Shown piece after piece: positions 1 through 9,815 of a DNA stretch of 64,000 nucleotides (within the stretch, counting starts at the first letter, position 1; every line of letters begins with the position of its first letter). The position numbers were made by a program, and so were the translations under genes. The DNA comes from Mytilus californianus. Taxonomy: Eukaryota > Mollusca > Bivalvia > Mytilida > Mytilidae. Location: contig NW_026262593.1 in the NCBI RefSeq assembly GCF_021869535.1, forward strand, positions 58,922,318 to 58,986,317. Reading direction: 5' to 3'. Under the pieces are notes generated by a model. The model was not told the DNA's origin. It searched no databases and saw only the letters and a list, made by a program, of their open reading frames with translations.

Positions 1-28
1 CTGTAGTTTAATTGTGAGATTGACTATA

Positions 29-58
29 TATACACAAAGAGAAATGTTAAGCACCCCC
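29..58 (+). repeat. Left terminal inverted repeat of the Tc1-like element
   Basis: The 17-bp core at 29-45 is identical to the reverse complement of 1957-1973. It is followed by a diverged GCACCCCC block at 51-58 that pairs with 1945-1952 with one mismatch. The spacer differs by about one base between the two ends. Confidence 0.7.
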
Positions 59-283
59 TGATATATTGAATTATAGCATGTTACCACGAATTTCAATTTA
101 GATGCAAATATTGATTTTAGCAAGATGATTGTTCCATTGGTAATTAAGATAATATTGAGGTATCATGCACGCGAACCATGCCTCCCATGCAATATCCATA
201 TCTCAGTATGTCACGCTTCAAATGTGGGTATTTAAGTACGGCGTTTTGAAAATGTATTCATTCTTTGTAAACATGGTATGAAG

Positions 284-1275
284 ATGAATATCGGAGGCAA
301 AAAGATGGAAGATTATCGGCATGCAGTCAACAGGGATATCCTTAAAAGCTATTGGAAGTCAGATGGGATATCACTATACTGTAGTTAGCCGGGTGTGAGA
401 AAACACATTCAAACCAACTCCGTGAAATACTTGCCAATATCCGGTAGACCACTACGCAGCGTGAAGACAGATCACTGCATCACCTGGTTAGACGATCATT
501 GCCATTTACACCTATTCCTGTTATAAAGGGTCAATGGTTATCTTATAGAGGTCTATCAACCAGAACAGTGAGGAACCGGTAGAAATCAGCAGAACTGAAG
601 TCAAGGAGAGTAATTAGACGTTCCATGTTATCTGATCGACATCAACAATTGCGTATGGCATGCATGGTGTTTACCGCGACGTGGTTGGAACTTGTGGACC
701 TGGCGCAGGATCCATTGGTCGGACGAGAGCGGGTTTCTGCTCTGCATGTAACAGATGGACGAATGAGAGTTTTAAGACGGAACATCCAACCAACTGTCCT
801 TTACAGTAGAGGCTCTGTAATGATATGGGTGCAACTCTCATGATTGGAAGTTTGACTTGGTGACCATACGAAGAAATCTAACAGGTGATCAATGCATCAT
901 AGAAATTCTTCAGCCAGTTACAATTCCCATTTTGATAACCATCCACTAGCTGCAAGACCTGTATTTATCATAGATGACAACGCCAAGCCGCATCGTTCAA
1001 GGGCTGTAACCGCCTACCTCCAAGGTTAACCCGTGTCTTCTCTTCAATGGCCAGCCATGAGCCTGGATTTGAATCCGACAGAGCATGTTTGGGACATGTT
1101 AGGCCGTCGTCTACAGGTAATCGAACCTTCTTTACAAAACTTACGTCAGTTGGAAGCAGCATTGCACCGGGAATGGCGACAGCTATCACAGTAGGATATC
1201 CGACGACTGACTGGAGGGATGACACGCAGGGTTGATGTCGTCATCAAAGCACGTGGTGGTTTCACTCGATATTAA
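284..1275 (+). pseudogene. Tc1-like transposase pseudogene (DD34E), multiply frameshifted
   Basis: In life this would be the cut-and-paste transposase of the element at 29-1973. Reading across frames, the family landmarks appear in order. An N-terminal helix-turn-helix at about 315-395 reads IGMQSTGISLKAIGSQMGYH and ends in TGA at 396. A SGRP linker lies near 440-463. WRRIHWSDESGF at 701-736 has the first catalytic Asp at 722-724. GSVMIW and a downstream SHDWKFDLVTI block lie at about 811-870. FIIDDNAKPH has the second Asp at 976-978. WPAMSLDLNPTEHVWD has the catalytic Glu at 1081-1083. The second Asp and the Glu share a frame with exactly 34 residues between them. The C-terminus ends KARGGFTRY and stops at 1273-1275. 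In-frame stops at 1027 and 1192, and frame changes after the first Asp and near 925-935, make it non-functional. The ATG at 284 is only the nearest plausible start. The full span fits the roughly 340-residue family length. Confidence 0.9.
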
Positions 1276-1944
1276 ACTTTGAACCATGGACGTCGTTAAG
1301 TGACTTAAAATTTACGTTTTTCGAGTGAAATGACAATCTTTTCGGGAATTTTAGGTCAATACTCTAAATAGACATGTCGTAGTGAAATACTGGGATTGTG
1401 ATTTTGTGATAATGTATTCATACGTTGGAATTGTTCAAAATCCTAATCCATTTACATTTTACATAACACTCTTTTAAAATAATCTTTTTATTTTAAATTC
1501 TGATGTAAGAATAGCTAGCACCTTTAACTAGCCAATAGAATTAAAATTTGAAACTAATTTGAACGTTTTAAATTTTCAAATTTTATTTGTAAAGATATCC
1601 AGTTCCTACTTAACTTATTCTTACACCTCAGCACATGTTTTAATAATATAACTATTATGATTAATTAATTTTATTTATTAAAACTGTAATGACTATCTTA
1701 TGATATAATAATAATATTGCCCTTATTCGTTTATCTGTACATAGGTTTATATGTTCCCTTATGTTTTAATGTGTATACAGTTGCTACAATTATACCCTAT
1801 GGGTAGTGCTCCACAATTAATGGAGGAACATACAATAAACTGAACTAAACTGATTCATCAAATTATCATTTTTGTTGATATTTGTTGTTTTCTTAAAGAT
1901 ATGTAATGGCCTAACAGGCTACATTTGTCATTTAAAAAAAACTT
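1276..1944. other. Extended 3' segment of the Tc1-like element, AT-rich, with possible nested insertion
   Basis: About 670 bp separate the transposase stop from the right end, more than is usual for Tc1-like elements. The sequence is very AT-rich (for example 1630-1720) and no open frame or recognisable protein is present. The distal part (about 1730-1860) looks like the 3' tail of another element and is described separately. Confidence 0.4.
1790..1854 (+). repeat. Hairpin plus AATAAA/ACTGA-type tail, possible retroelement 3' end
   Basis: A small perfect hairpin (CTCCA at 1809-1813, TGGAG at 1821-1825, 7-base loop) is followed by AATAAA at 1834-1839 and a short repeated tail of the form AACTGAACTAAACTGA. 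A terminal stem-loop followed by short tandem repeats is a common layout of LINE and SINE 3' ends. The upstream body is not recognisable, so this is only a suggestion. Confidence 0.25.
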
Positions 1945-1973
1945 GGAGGTGCAATAATTTCTCTTTGTGTATA
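1945..1973 (-). repeat. Right terminal inverted repeat of the Tc1-like element
   Basis: This is the reverse complement of the left end: a perfect 17-bp core at 1957-1973 and a GGAGGTGC block at 1945-1952. TATA straddles the outer border, compatible with a TA duplication. Confidence 0.7.
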
Positions 1974-2017
1974 CTTTGATAACTGTTTAGTGGTCTGCAC
2001 ATACTTTTTTCGTGTAG

Positions 2018-2110
2018 CTTGTGTCAGTGATCAAAACATTCAAGTTCACAAATGGATGGCCTGTTAAATCTAGTTTCAAAGCGACATCACAACCCACAAA
2101 GTCCCGAAAA
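2018..2110 (+). CDS. Candidate 93-bp internal coding exon, unrecognised
   Basis: A pyrimidine-rich acceptor (CTTTTTTCGTGTAG, AG at 2016-2017) precedes an open 31-codon stretch, and a strong donor GTAAGT follows at 2111-2116. The length is a multiple of three, so the exon could be skipped or included without changing frame. The peptide is basic and Ser/Thr/Lys-rich (ending QPTKSRK) and I do not recognise it. The frame happens to stay open past the donor to 2218. It starts 45 bp outside the right end of the Tc1-like element. Splice-like signals of this quality occur by chance in AT-rich DNA, and no partner exons are visible nearby, so this is a weak call. Confidence 0.22.
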
Positions 2111-2116
2111 GTAAGT

Positions 2117-3219
2117 TTCAGAACTAAGATTAAAATGACATTTAAGAATTTGGGTAAAATCAAAATTGGTGAAATTGAGTATTTCAGCGCCAAGTATCAG
2201 GTCCAAAGATTAAATTAAAATGTATACTTGTATAAACTAAAACATTGTATATTATCAGTAAATGGAATCGAACAACTTCAAATGATCAATAACTTTATAA
2301 AAAAAACATTTTAAATATCCCAGGAGAAACACCCGGCATCCAAAGAATTTAGAATTCCTGTATGAGGATGTCAGATTCCAACATACAATGTGGGGAAGAA
2401 CCTGCCTGCCCGACAATACACCAGACGGGGAGGGTTTTATATGATGGGATGAGACTTGGTGTCTCATTTGCAGCCCAGATATACAAGATTTGCAAGAAAT
2501 AGCCCATGTGCTAATTAAGTAACAAGGGCTTTGAAATTTGACCCCGAAATCTTTGGGATAAATGCAATCTTAGATATGATCTAAAATTCCATCAAGGTCC
2601 AAAAACGCATATGGGACAGCCATCAAAATAATGCAATACGTTATTGATGAATAATTATATGAACGATGATAAGTATTGGAGTTTGTCCTGATCCAAAATT
2701 TAAGCTAAAACTAAAACAAGGATAGAGCCTTATACTGTTACAGATTTGTTTTGTCATCTTAAACATATGACTCAAAGATAATCAGACTTTCAGCATGACA
2801 TACTGAAAGGAGGAGGTATGATATAAGGCCACATTTTTGAACCCTTGAAATGTTTTATTAATCTAACAGATAACATCCTTTAGATATTTATAAGACACTA
2901 GTCATTCAGACATTATAATTTTTTTATACTTTTTAATTTGGTTTCCATAGGCATTACAGTTTCTAACTTAAATTTAATGAAAAACAGCAAAAACTGACAA
3001 AAAAGCTTGATTTTGATATATTATCATTACTATTTAGATCAGAGCAATAGCTTTGCCAAAGAATATGTTTTGCTTGTAAACGTATTTTACAAAGATGTTA
3101 GTGTGTAAAATATCTTCTCAGTGTGTAAATGTTTTGCCCATATATATATTTTGATCAAAAGCCATGCACGAAATGAATATAATTTTGAAAAGCTTGAATA
3201 CGTTTACTATTTTAATATT
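2117..3219. other. AT-rich non-coding DNA
   Basis: I see no supported gene. The only small structure noted is a perfect 6-bp hairpin at 2450-2466 (TGAGAC, 5-base loop, GTCTCA). Short open frames on both strands here lack coding character. Confidence 0.5.
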
Positions 3220-3425
3220 GCAGGGGCCAAATTATGGCTCTTATCCTACCTCCTGTGTTGAGGGGGGTAGGAGGGGGTTTCATATCCCGAATTACCGTAA
3301 AAGTAACGTGTCCGTTCCCGCATCACGATTTAATAAAATCCCGAATTCTTGACGATCTGAATGGCTATTTCCAAATTCTTCGTGTATTTAACGGCAAAAT
3401 TCCGAATTCCCGAAAAAAAAAGTCA
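3220..3425. repeat. GC-richer patch with recurring CCCGAATT motifs and a G-rich hairpin
   Basis: CCCGAATT occurs at 3286-3293 and 3340-3347, and a one-base variant occurs at 3401-3408, immediately followed by CCCGAAAA. Just upstream, CCTACCTCC pairs with GGGGGTAGG (one mismatch) around a short loop, next to a run of G tracts. This may be the remnant of a short interspersed element, but no family is recognised. Confidence 0.25.
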
Positions 3426-4036
3426 TTCCGCCCTTCTCTGTTACTTGGTTCTGCAGGTTCGAATATGATGTATTATCGTCTTTAATGCTTATTTAATAAC
3501 TCATTTGAACACATGTTTACATTCAAATGTAACTATCTATTTTTAAAGGAATTATTAATGTCTTAAAATGAAGTTTGAAAGTCATAGTCTGTTAACACAT
3601 TTTCTTTGAACAATGTAAAACAAAATGTTTTTGTTAGGATTTGACATAAAATTGCACCATCATAGGCATAATCGACCGGCAATCTTGATGCAGCGCTTAA
3701 TTATGACTTTGCTAAATAATGTTTCTTTGATTAGTTTTTCTAAACCTTTCAAGATGAGCAATTATTTGAAGTTCAATATATGTATAGTTTTCAAATGTTT
3801 CTTCAGTAATATGATATATCTCGGTCAGCTGTGTGTTGTACTTATTTATGCACACAGAATAATATATATTCAGTTTATATAATTTCTTATTACAGGGTAC
3901 AATGTTTAATATTTGAAAATCTAATGGAATATATATGCATTCAAAGTATAAAATGAATGACTAGATTTTATAATACTATTAAAGTTATTATATATATCTT
4001 GAAAATATTTAACAAAAACAATAAGACGAAAAAATA
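3426..4036. other. AT-rich non-coding DNA
   Basis: Long A/T runs and short chance open frames (for example 3625-3882 +) without recognisable motifs. I see nothing I can support as a gene. Confidence 0.5.
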
Positions 4037-4261
4037 TTAATCAAAATCCGTCAGTAAAACCCTTGCTTTAGTTGGGCGTTCGTTTTGGCTGTGCGGAATG
4101 TATGAATACGCATCAGCGTCCGGTTGGAATTTGGACATTAAATTCGACGCCTCTTGTAGGGTGGGTACCTCGCTCTCTGCATATTTTCTCCTTGATATTT
4201 TCTGCCTCTGTTTAAAGAACCATTGTAACAATTCTTTGAGGGGTACGAAGGTGCATGACAA
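4037..4261 (-). CDS. Candidate C-terminal coding exon or coding fragment, unrecognised
   Basis: The minus strand has a 74-codon open frame ending in TAA at 4037-4039. Base composition is clearly less AT-rich than the DNA on either side. The peptide has a complex, protein-like composition in its second half (for example EVPTLQEASNLMSKFQPDAD, then a charged tail ending TDFD). A possible acceptor on the minus strand (TTCTTTAAACAG) would start the exon within the frame near 4211, so the ATG at 4259-4261 need not be the true start. No family is recognised; it could be the last exon of a host gene or a fragment of a mobile element. If it is a host exon, the rest of the gene on the minus strand would lie towards or inside the satellite array. 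No clear AATAAA follows the stop. Confidence 0.33.
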   Translation of the reverse strand: MSCTFVPLKELLQWFFKQRQKISRRKYAESEVPTLQEASNLMSKFQPDADAYSYIPHSQNERPTKARVLLTDFD

Positions 4262-4343
4262 AATTGCTGACCCTATTAATGTTTCCCACCGTTCATTTTG
4301 ATCTACCTATACATGTACCTTGCAGATCATATTTATTGTATTA

Positions 4344-4810
4344 AGGTGTAATACCACCAAATCATAGTACGTCACATCCGGTTGCATACGAAAATAGGTC
4401 GAAAAAAAATATTCCCTTGAATTTGACAGTTGTAGGTAATTGATCCTACATTTCATTGCAGTAAAACATTTCTGAGTCATAAACATATATCTTGGGTATT
4501 TCAAAGCACCATTATTTCTTTATTTGGGGTTTCTATAGAATATTTTGGAAACTTGAGGTTACATGGTTACTAAAGCTTGTACATAGGTTAAAAAAGGGGG
4601 AAAATTTGATTGGTTAACTTCCAGTGATGGTTATTTTCTTATATGCAATGAAATGTTATGTGAAATTTTTTCTATAGTACTGGACAGGATAAATCTTTAC
4701 TCATGCCAAGTATTTCTTCATTTGAAACAAAGATAAATTCTGCACAATTTTTGGAAAAGTGCAAATTTAACAAAGACTAATAGGGGAAAATCAATGGTGG
4801 TATTACACCT
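4344..4810. mobile_element. Module A copy 1: TIR-bounded MITE-like element, array-edge copy
   Basis: 467 bp, non-coding, with perfect 16-bp inverted ends (AGGTGTAATACCACCA at 4344-4359, reverse complement at 4795-4810). In internal copies the outer flanks are TA on both sides of GGTG...CACC, and the empty site has a single TA. This is the expected pattern for a Tc1/mariner-type non-autonomous element (TSD TA), although no transposase of a matching family is seen. This copy differs in having unique DNA on its left (GTATTA before AGGTG), so GGTG is preceded by AA rather than TA. A perfect internal 6-bp hairpin (TGTAGG 4431-4436, CCTACA 4445-4450) and a CRE-like TACGTCA (near 4367) are present. 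Confidence 0.8.
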
Positions 4811-5711
4811 AATATGGGAAGCTGTACATGCACCTTTGACCTTGTGAGTACTCTCATGTGTTAAAATTTCTTGCTATTTAAGTGAAATATTACAAATGAT
4901 GAAATATTCTGAGTGGATTGAGTCTCCAAAATACATTTTATGAGAAAATTTCCTTGAAATAGGACTTTACCATGAATATTAGTTGACAGAACAAGCCATA
5001 CTTAGAGTTTTGGGGAGCTTTTTCTCCCTATTTCTTATATTCTGCTATACTAGAAAGTTTTTCCTAAGAAATACTTTAATAAATATATAGTTTTAAGTAA
5101 ATGAAATTATTTTTAAAGCAGTAACAACAAATTATTCATCAAAAAATAAGTTTTATATGTCCCTCTTTGGAACGCGGCGTAAATTTAAGTTTTACCTAAG
5201 GACTTCTTGAAACCTCCTTGGAGACAGTAAACTTTTATAAGGATAGTTCATTCAGCTTGAATACTTCAATTAATCATTTATTATAACATTTTTATCATAA
5301 ATGAGTGAAAGTTACCCCAAAATTTTTATTTATTGGCCTAAAAAGTAGAAATTTTGAGGAAATGAGAGGTATAAATGGACCAAAAGAGACCTTATAAGGA
5401 AGACAAAGAGGTCCATTAGTAGTATTTATCATCCTAAAGTCATCTTTTGTATCATATTCAACAGTTTGTAGGCAGATGAGATAAATATTTGATCATTTAT
5501 TGGTCCACACTATATTCTATCATGATGCGGCTTGGTTTGGATTTTTCGAAGAAATTTTGCTCGAATCGCTGTAGATGTCGTCTTACATTATACTAGATTT
5601 TTCTCAAACTATTGAACTGATTATGACAAAACTTGACAGGAATGCTTGAAATAACCAGTATTACAGAGGAAAAAAGTAACACTCAGTTTATTTAACAAAA
5701 AAGTCTTCTTT
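4811..5711. repeat. Module B reference copy (901 bp satellite monomer)
   Basis: This is the core monomer present in all 54 units, from AATATGGGAAGC to AAAAGTCTTCTTT. It is AT-rich, with no open frame of note and no similarity I recognise to rRNA, snRNA, tRNA or histone repeats. Small inverted motifs include GGGAG/CTCCC in GGGGAGCTTTTTCTCCC and CTCC-TT-GGAG. The monomer occurs both as direct tandem (S-S) and with A between copies, so B rather than A+B is the likely original satellite unit. Confidence 0.85.
5374..5417. promoter_or_regulatory. Perfect CArG-type palindrome inside inverted arms (module B, recurs in each copy)
   Basis: AATGGACC (5374-5381) and GGTCCATT (5410-5417) are perfect 8-bp inverted arms. 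Near the middle of the loop lies CCTTATAAGG (5390-5399), a perfect palindrome fitting CC(A/T)6GG, the binding consensus of SRF/MADS-box factors. L22 alone alters one arm (GGTGCATT near 57503). Whether any protein binds is unknown; a 10-bp match can arise by chance in AT-rich DNA and was then copied with the monomer. Confidence 0.25.
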
Positions 5712-6178
5712 AGGTGTAATACCACCAAATCATAGTACGTCACATCCGGTTGCATACGAAAATAGGTCGAAAAAAAATATTCCCTTGAATTTGACAGTTG
5801 TAGGTAATTGATCCTACATTTCATTGCAGTAAAACATTTCTGAGTCATAAACATATATCTTGGGTATTTCAAAGCACCATTATTTCTTTATTTGGGGTTT
5901 CTATAGAATATTTTGGAAACTTGAGGTTACATGGTTACTAAAGCTTGTACATAGGTTAAAAAAGGGGGAAAATTTGATTGGTTAACTTCCAGTGATGGTT
6001 ATTTTCTTATATGCAATGAAATGTTATGTGAAATTTTTTCTATAGTACTGGACAGGATAAATCTTTACTCATGCCAAGTATTTCTTCATTTGAAACAAAG
6101 ATAAATTCTGCACAATTTTTGGAAAAGTGCAAATTTAACAAAGACTAATAGGGGAAAATCAATGGTGGTATTACACCT
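5712..6178. mobile_element. Module A copy 2
   Basis: 467 bp with both 16-bp inverted ends intact; flanked by CTTCTTT and AATATGGG. T at position 241. Confidence 0.8.
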
Positions 6179-7079
6179 AATATGGGAAGCTGTACATGCA
6201 CCTTTGACCTTGTGAGTACTCTCATGTGTTAAAATTTCTTGCTATTTAAGTGAAATATTACAAATGATGAAATATTCTGAGTGGATTGAGTCTCCAAAAT
6301 ACATTTTATGAGAAAATTTCCTTGAAATAGGACTTTACCATGAATATTAGTTGACAGAACAAGCCATACTTAGAGTTTTGGGGAGCTTTTTCTCCCTATT
6401 TCTTATATTCTGCTATACTAGAAAGTTTTTCCTAAGAAATACTTTAATAAATATATAGTTTTAAGTAAATGAAATTATTTTTAAAGCAGTAACAACAAAT
6501 TATTCATCAAAAAATAAGTTTTATATGTCCCTCTTTGGAACGCGGCGTAAATTTAAGTTTTACCTAAGGACTTCTTGAAACCTCCTTGGAGACAGTAAAC
6601 TTTTATAAGGATAGTTCATTCAGCTTGAATACTTCAATTAATCATTTATTATAACATTTTTATCATAAATGAGTGAAAGTTACCCCAAAATTTTTATTTA
6701 TTGGCCTAAAAAGTAGAAATTTTGAGGAAATGAGAGGTATAAATGGACCAAAAGAGACCTTATAAGGAAGACAAAGAGGTCCATTAGTAGTATTTATCAT
6801 CCTAAAGTCATCTTTTGTATCATATTCAACAGTTTGTAGGCAGATGAGATAAATATTTGATCATTTATTGGTCCACACTATATTCTATCATGATGCGGCT
6901 TGGTTTGGATTTTTCGAAGAAATTTTGCTCGAATCGCTGTAGATGTCGTCTTACATTATACTAGATTTTTCTCAAACTATTGAACTGATTATGACAAAAC
7001 TTGACAGGAATGCTTGAAATAACCAGTATTACAGAGGAAAAAAGTAACACTCAGTTTATTTAACAAAAAAGTCTTCTTT

Positions 7080-7546
7080 AGGTGTAATACCACCAAATCA
7101 TAGTACGTCACATCCGGTTGCATACGAAAATAGGTCGAAAAAAAATATTCCCTTGAATTTGACAGTTGTAGGTAATTGATCCTACATTTCATTGCAGTAA
7201 AACATTTCTGAGTCATAAACATATATCTTGGGTATTTCAAAGCACCATTATTTCTTTATTTGGGGTTTCTATAGAATATTTTGGAAACTTGAGGTTACAT
7301 GGTTACTAAAGCTTGTACATAGGTTAAAAAAGGGGGAAAATTTGATTGGTTAACTTCCAGTGATGGTTATTTTCTTATATGCAATGAAATGTTATGTGAA
7401 ATTTTTTCTATAGTACTGGACAGGATAAATCTTTACTCATGCCAAGTATTTCTTCATTTGAAACAAAGATAAATTCTGCACAATTTTTGGAAAAGTGCAA
7501 ATTTAACAAAGACTAATAGGGGAAAATCAATGGTGGTATTACACCT
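7080..7546. mobile_element. Module A copy 3
   Basis: 467 bp, intact ends, no copy-specific change noticed. Confidence 0.8.
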
Positions 7547-8447
7547 AATATGGGAAGCTGTACATGCACCTTTGACCTTGTGAGTACTCTCATGTGTTAA
7601 AATTTCTTGCTATTTAAGTGAAATATTACAAATGATGAAATATTCTGAGTGGATTGAGTCTCCAAAATACATTTTATGAGAAAATTTCCTTGAAATAGGA
7701 CTTTACCATGAATATTAGTTGACAGAACAAGCCATACTTAGAGTTTTGGGGAGCTTTTTCTCCCTATTTCTTATATTCTGCTATACTAGAAAGTTTTTCC
7801 TAAGAAATACTTTAATAAATATATAGTTTTAAGTAAATGAAATTATTTTTAAAGCAGTAACAACAAATTATTCATCAAAAAATAAGTTTTATATGTCCCT
7901 CTTTGGAACGCGGCGTAAATTTAAGTTTTACCTAAGGACTTCTTGAAACCTCCTTGGAGACAGTAAACTTTTATAAGGATAGTTCATTCAGCTTGAATAC
8001 TTCAATTAATCATTTATTATAACATTTTTATCATAAATGAGTGAAAGTTACCCCAAAATTTTTATTTATTGGCCTAAAAAGTAGAAATTTTGAGGAAATG
8101 AGAGGTATAAATGGACCAAAAGAGACCTTATAAGGAAGACAAAGAGGTCCATTAGTAGTATTTATCATCCTAAAGTCATCTTTTGTATCATATTCAACAG
8201 TTTGTAGGCAGATGAGATAAATATTTGATCATTTATTGGTCCACACTATATTCTATCATGATGCGGCTTGGTTTGGATTTTTCGAAGAAATTTTGCTCGA
8301 ATCGCTGTAGATGTCGTCTTACATTATACTAGATTTTTCTCAAACTATTGAACTGATTATGACAAAACTTGACAGGAATGCTTGAAATAACCAGTATTAC
8401 AGAGGAAAAAAGTAACACTCAGTTTATTTAACAAAAAAGTCTTCTTT

Positions 8448-8914
8448 AGGTGTAATACCACCAAATCATAGTACGTCACATCCGGTTGCATACGAAAATA
8501 GGTCGAAAAAAAATATTCCCTTGAATTTGACAGTTGTAGGTAATTGATCCTACATTTCATTGCAGTAAAACATTTCTGAGTCATAAACATATATCTTGGG
8601 TATTTCAAAGCACCATTATTTCTTTATTTGGGGTTTCTATAGAATATTTTGGAAACTTGAGGTTACATGGTTACTAAAGCTTGTACATAGGTTAAAAAAG
8701 GGGGAAAATTTGATTGGTTAACTTCCAGTGATGGTTATTTTCTTATATGCAATGAAATGTTATGTGAAATTTTTTCTATAGTACTGGACAGGATAAATCT
8801 TTACTCATGCCAAGTATTTCTTCATTTGAAACAAAGATAAATTCTGCACAATTTTTGGAAAAGTGCAAATTTAACAAAGACTAATAGGGGAAAATCAATG
8901 GTGGTATTACACCT
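8448..8914. mobile_element. Module A copy 4
   Basis: 467 bp, intact ends, no copy-specific change noticed. Confidence 0.8.
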
Positions 8915-9815
8915 AATATGGGAAGCTGTACATGCACCTTTGACCTTGTGAGTACTCTCATGTGTTAAAATTTCTTGCTATTTAAGTGAAATATTACAAA
9001 TGATGAAATATTCTGAGTGGATTGAGTCTCCAAAATACATTTTATGAGAAAATTTCCTTGAAATAGGACTTTACCATGAATATTAGTTGACAGAACAAGC
9101 CATACTTAGAGTTTTGGGGAGCTTTTTCTCCCTATTTCTTATATTCTGCTATACTAGAAAGTTTTTCCTAAGAAATACTTTAATAAATATATAGTTTTAA
9201 GTAAATGAAATTATTTTTAAAGCAGTAACAACAAATTATTCATCAAAAAATAAGTTTTATATGTCCCTCTTTGGAACGCGGCGTAAATTTAAGTTTTACC
9301 TAAGGACTTCTTGAAACCTCCTTGGAGACAGTAAACTTTTATACGGATAGTTCATTCAGCTTGAATACTTCAATTAATCATTTATTATAACATTTTTATC
9401 ATAAATGAGTGAAAGTTACCCCAAAATTTTTATTTATTGGCCTAAAAAGTAGAAATTTTGAGGAAATGAGAGGTATAAATGGACCAAAAGAGACCTTATA
9501 AGGAAGACAAAGAGGTCCATTAGTAGTATTTATCATCCTAAAGTCATCTTTTGTATCATATTCAACAGTTTGTAGGCAGATGAGATAAATATTTGATCAT
9601 TTATTGGTCCACACTATATTCTATCATGATGCGGCTTGGTTTGGATTTTTCGAAGAAATTTTGCTCGAATCGCTGTAGATGTCGTCTTACATTATACTAG
9701 ATTTTTCTCAAACTATTGAACTGATTATGACAAAACTTGACAGGAATGCTTGAAATAACCAGTATTACAGAGGAAAAAAGTAACACTCAGTTTATTTAAC
9801 AAAAAAGTCTTCTTT

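Larger units (their letters stand above)
29..1973 (+). mobile_element. Degenerate Tc1-like DNA transposon (IS630-Tc1-mariner superfamily)
   Basis: The two ends form an inverted pair. TATACACAAAGAGAAAT at 29-45 is matched exactly, in reverse complement, at 1957-1973. Inside this core the match continues imperfectly (GCACCCCC near 51-58 against GCACCTCC in the reverse complement of about 1945-1952). A TA dinucleotide borders both ends, as expected of this superfamily, so the true ends may be CACAAAG.../...CTTTGTG with TA target duplication. A broken Tc1-type transposase lies between them on the + strand. At about 1.94 kb the element is somewhat longer than a typical Tc1-like element, and the excess lies 3' of the transposase, which suggests a nested insertion. 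The ends are seen in the sequence; the exact boundaries are inferred. Confidence 0.75.

Noticed and set aside
625..843. A 72-residue open frame on the + strand
   Set aside because: It is a frameshifted piece of the Tc1-like transposase pseudogene (its last part, GSVMIW, fits the family), not a separate gene.
968..1235. Short frames on both strands over the transposase relic (968-1225 minus and 1047-1235 plus)
   Set aside because: Both are out of frame with the catalytic motifs, which lie in the third + strand frame.
2255..2467. A 70-residue minus-strand frame
   Set aside because: No recognisable domain and no splice or promoter context; its Phe/Tyr/Lys-rich part simply reads AT-rich DNA.
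3164..3882. Small + strand frames at 3164-3352, 3234-3485 and 3625-3882
   Set aside because: They overlap each other in different frames or lie in AT-rich DNA, with no motif or coding composition.
4098..4301. A + strand frame overlapping the minus-strand exon candidate
   Set aside because: The opposite strand gives the more protein-like peptide; this is probably its shadow.
5540..5580. Pol III internal promoter (B-box-like GCTCGAATCGC with a GGCTTGG-like A box upstream in module B)
   Set aside because: The B-box match has several mismatches, the A box is poor, and no tRNA-like fold or T-run terminator is suitably placed.
5621..5872. An 83-residue minus-strand open frame repeated at 1368-bp spacing in 23 L units (R to H in one copy)
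   Set aside because: It spans the B/A junction and exists only because that junction is copied. Its identity reflects array-wide homogenisation, not selection. The frame has a different end in copy 1 and is lost in S units, and no recognisable domain is present.
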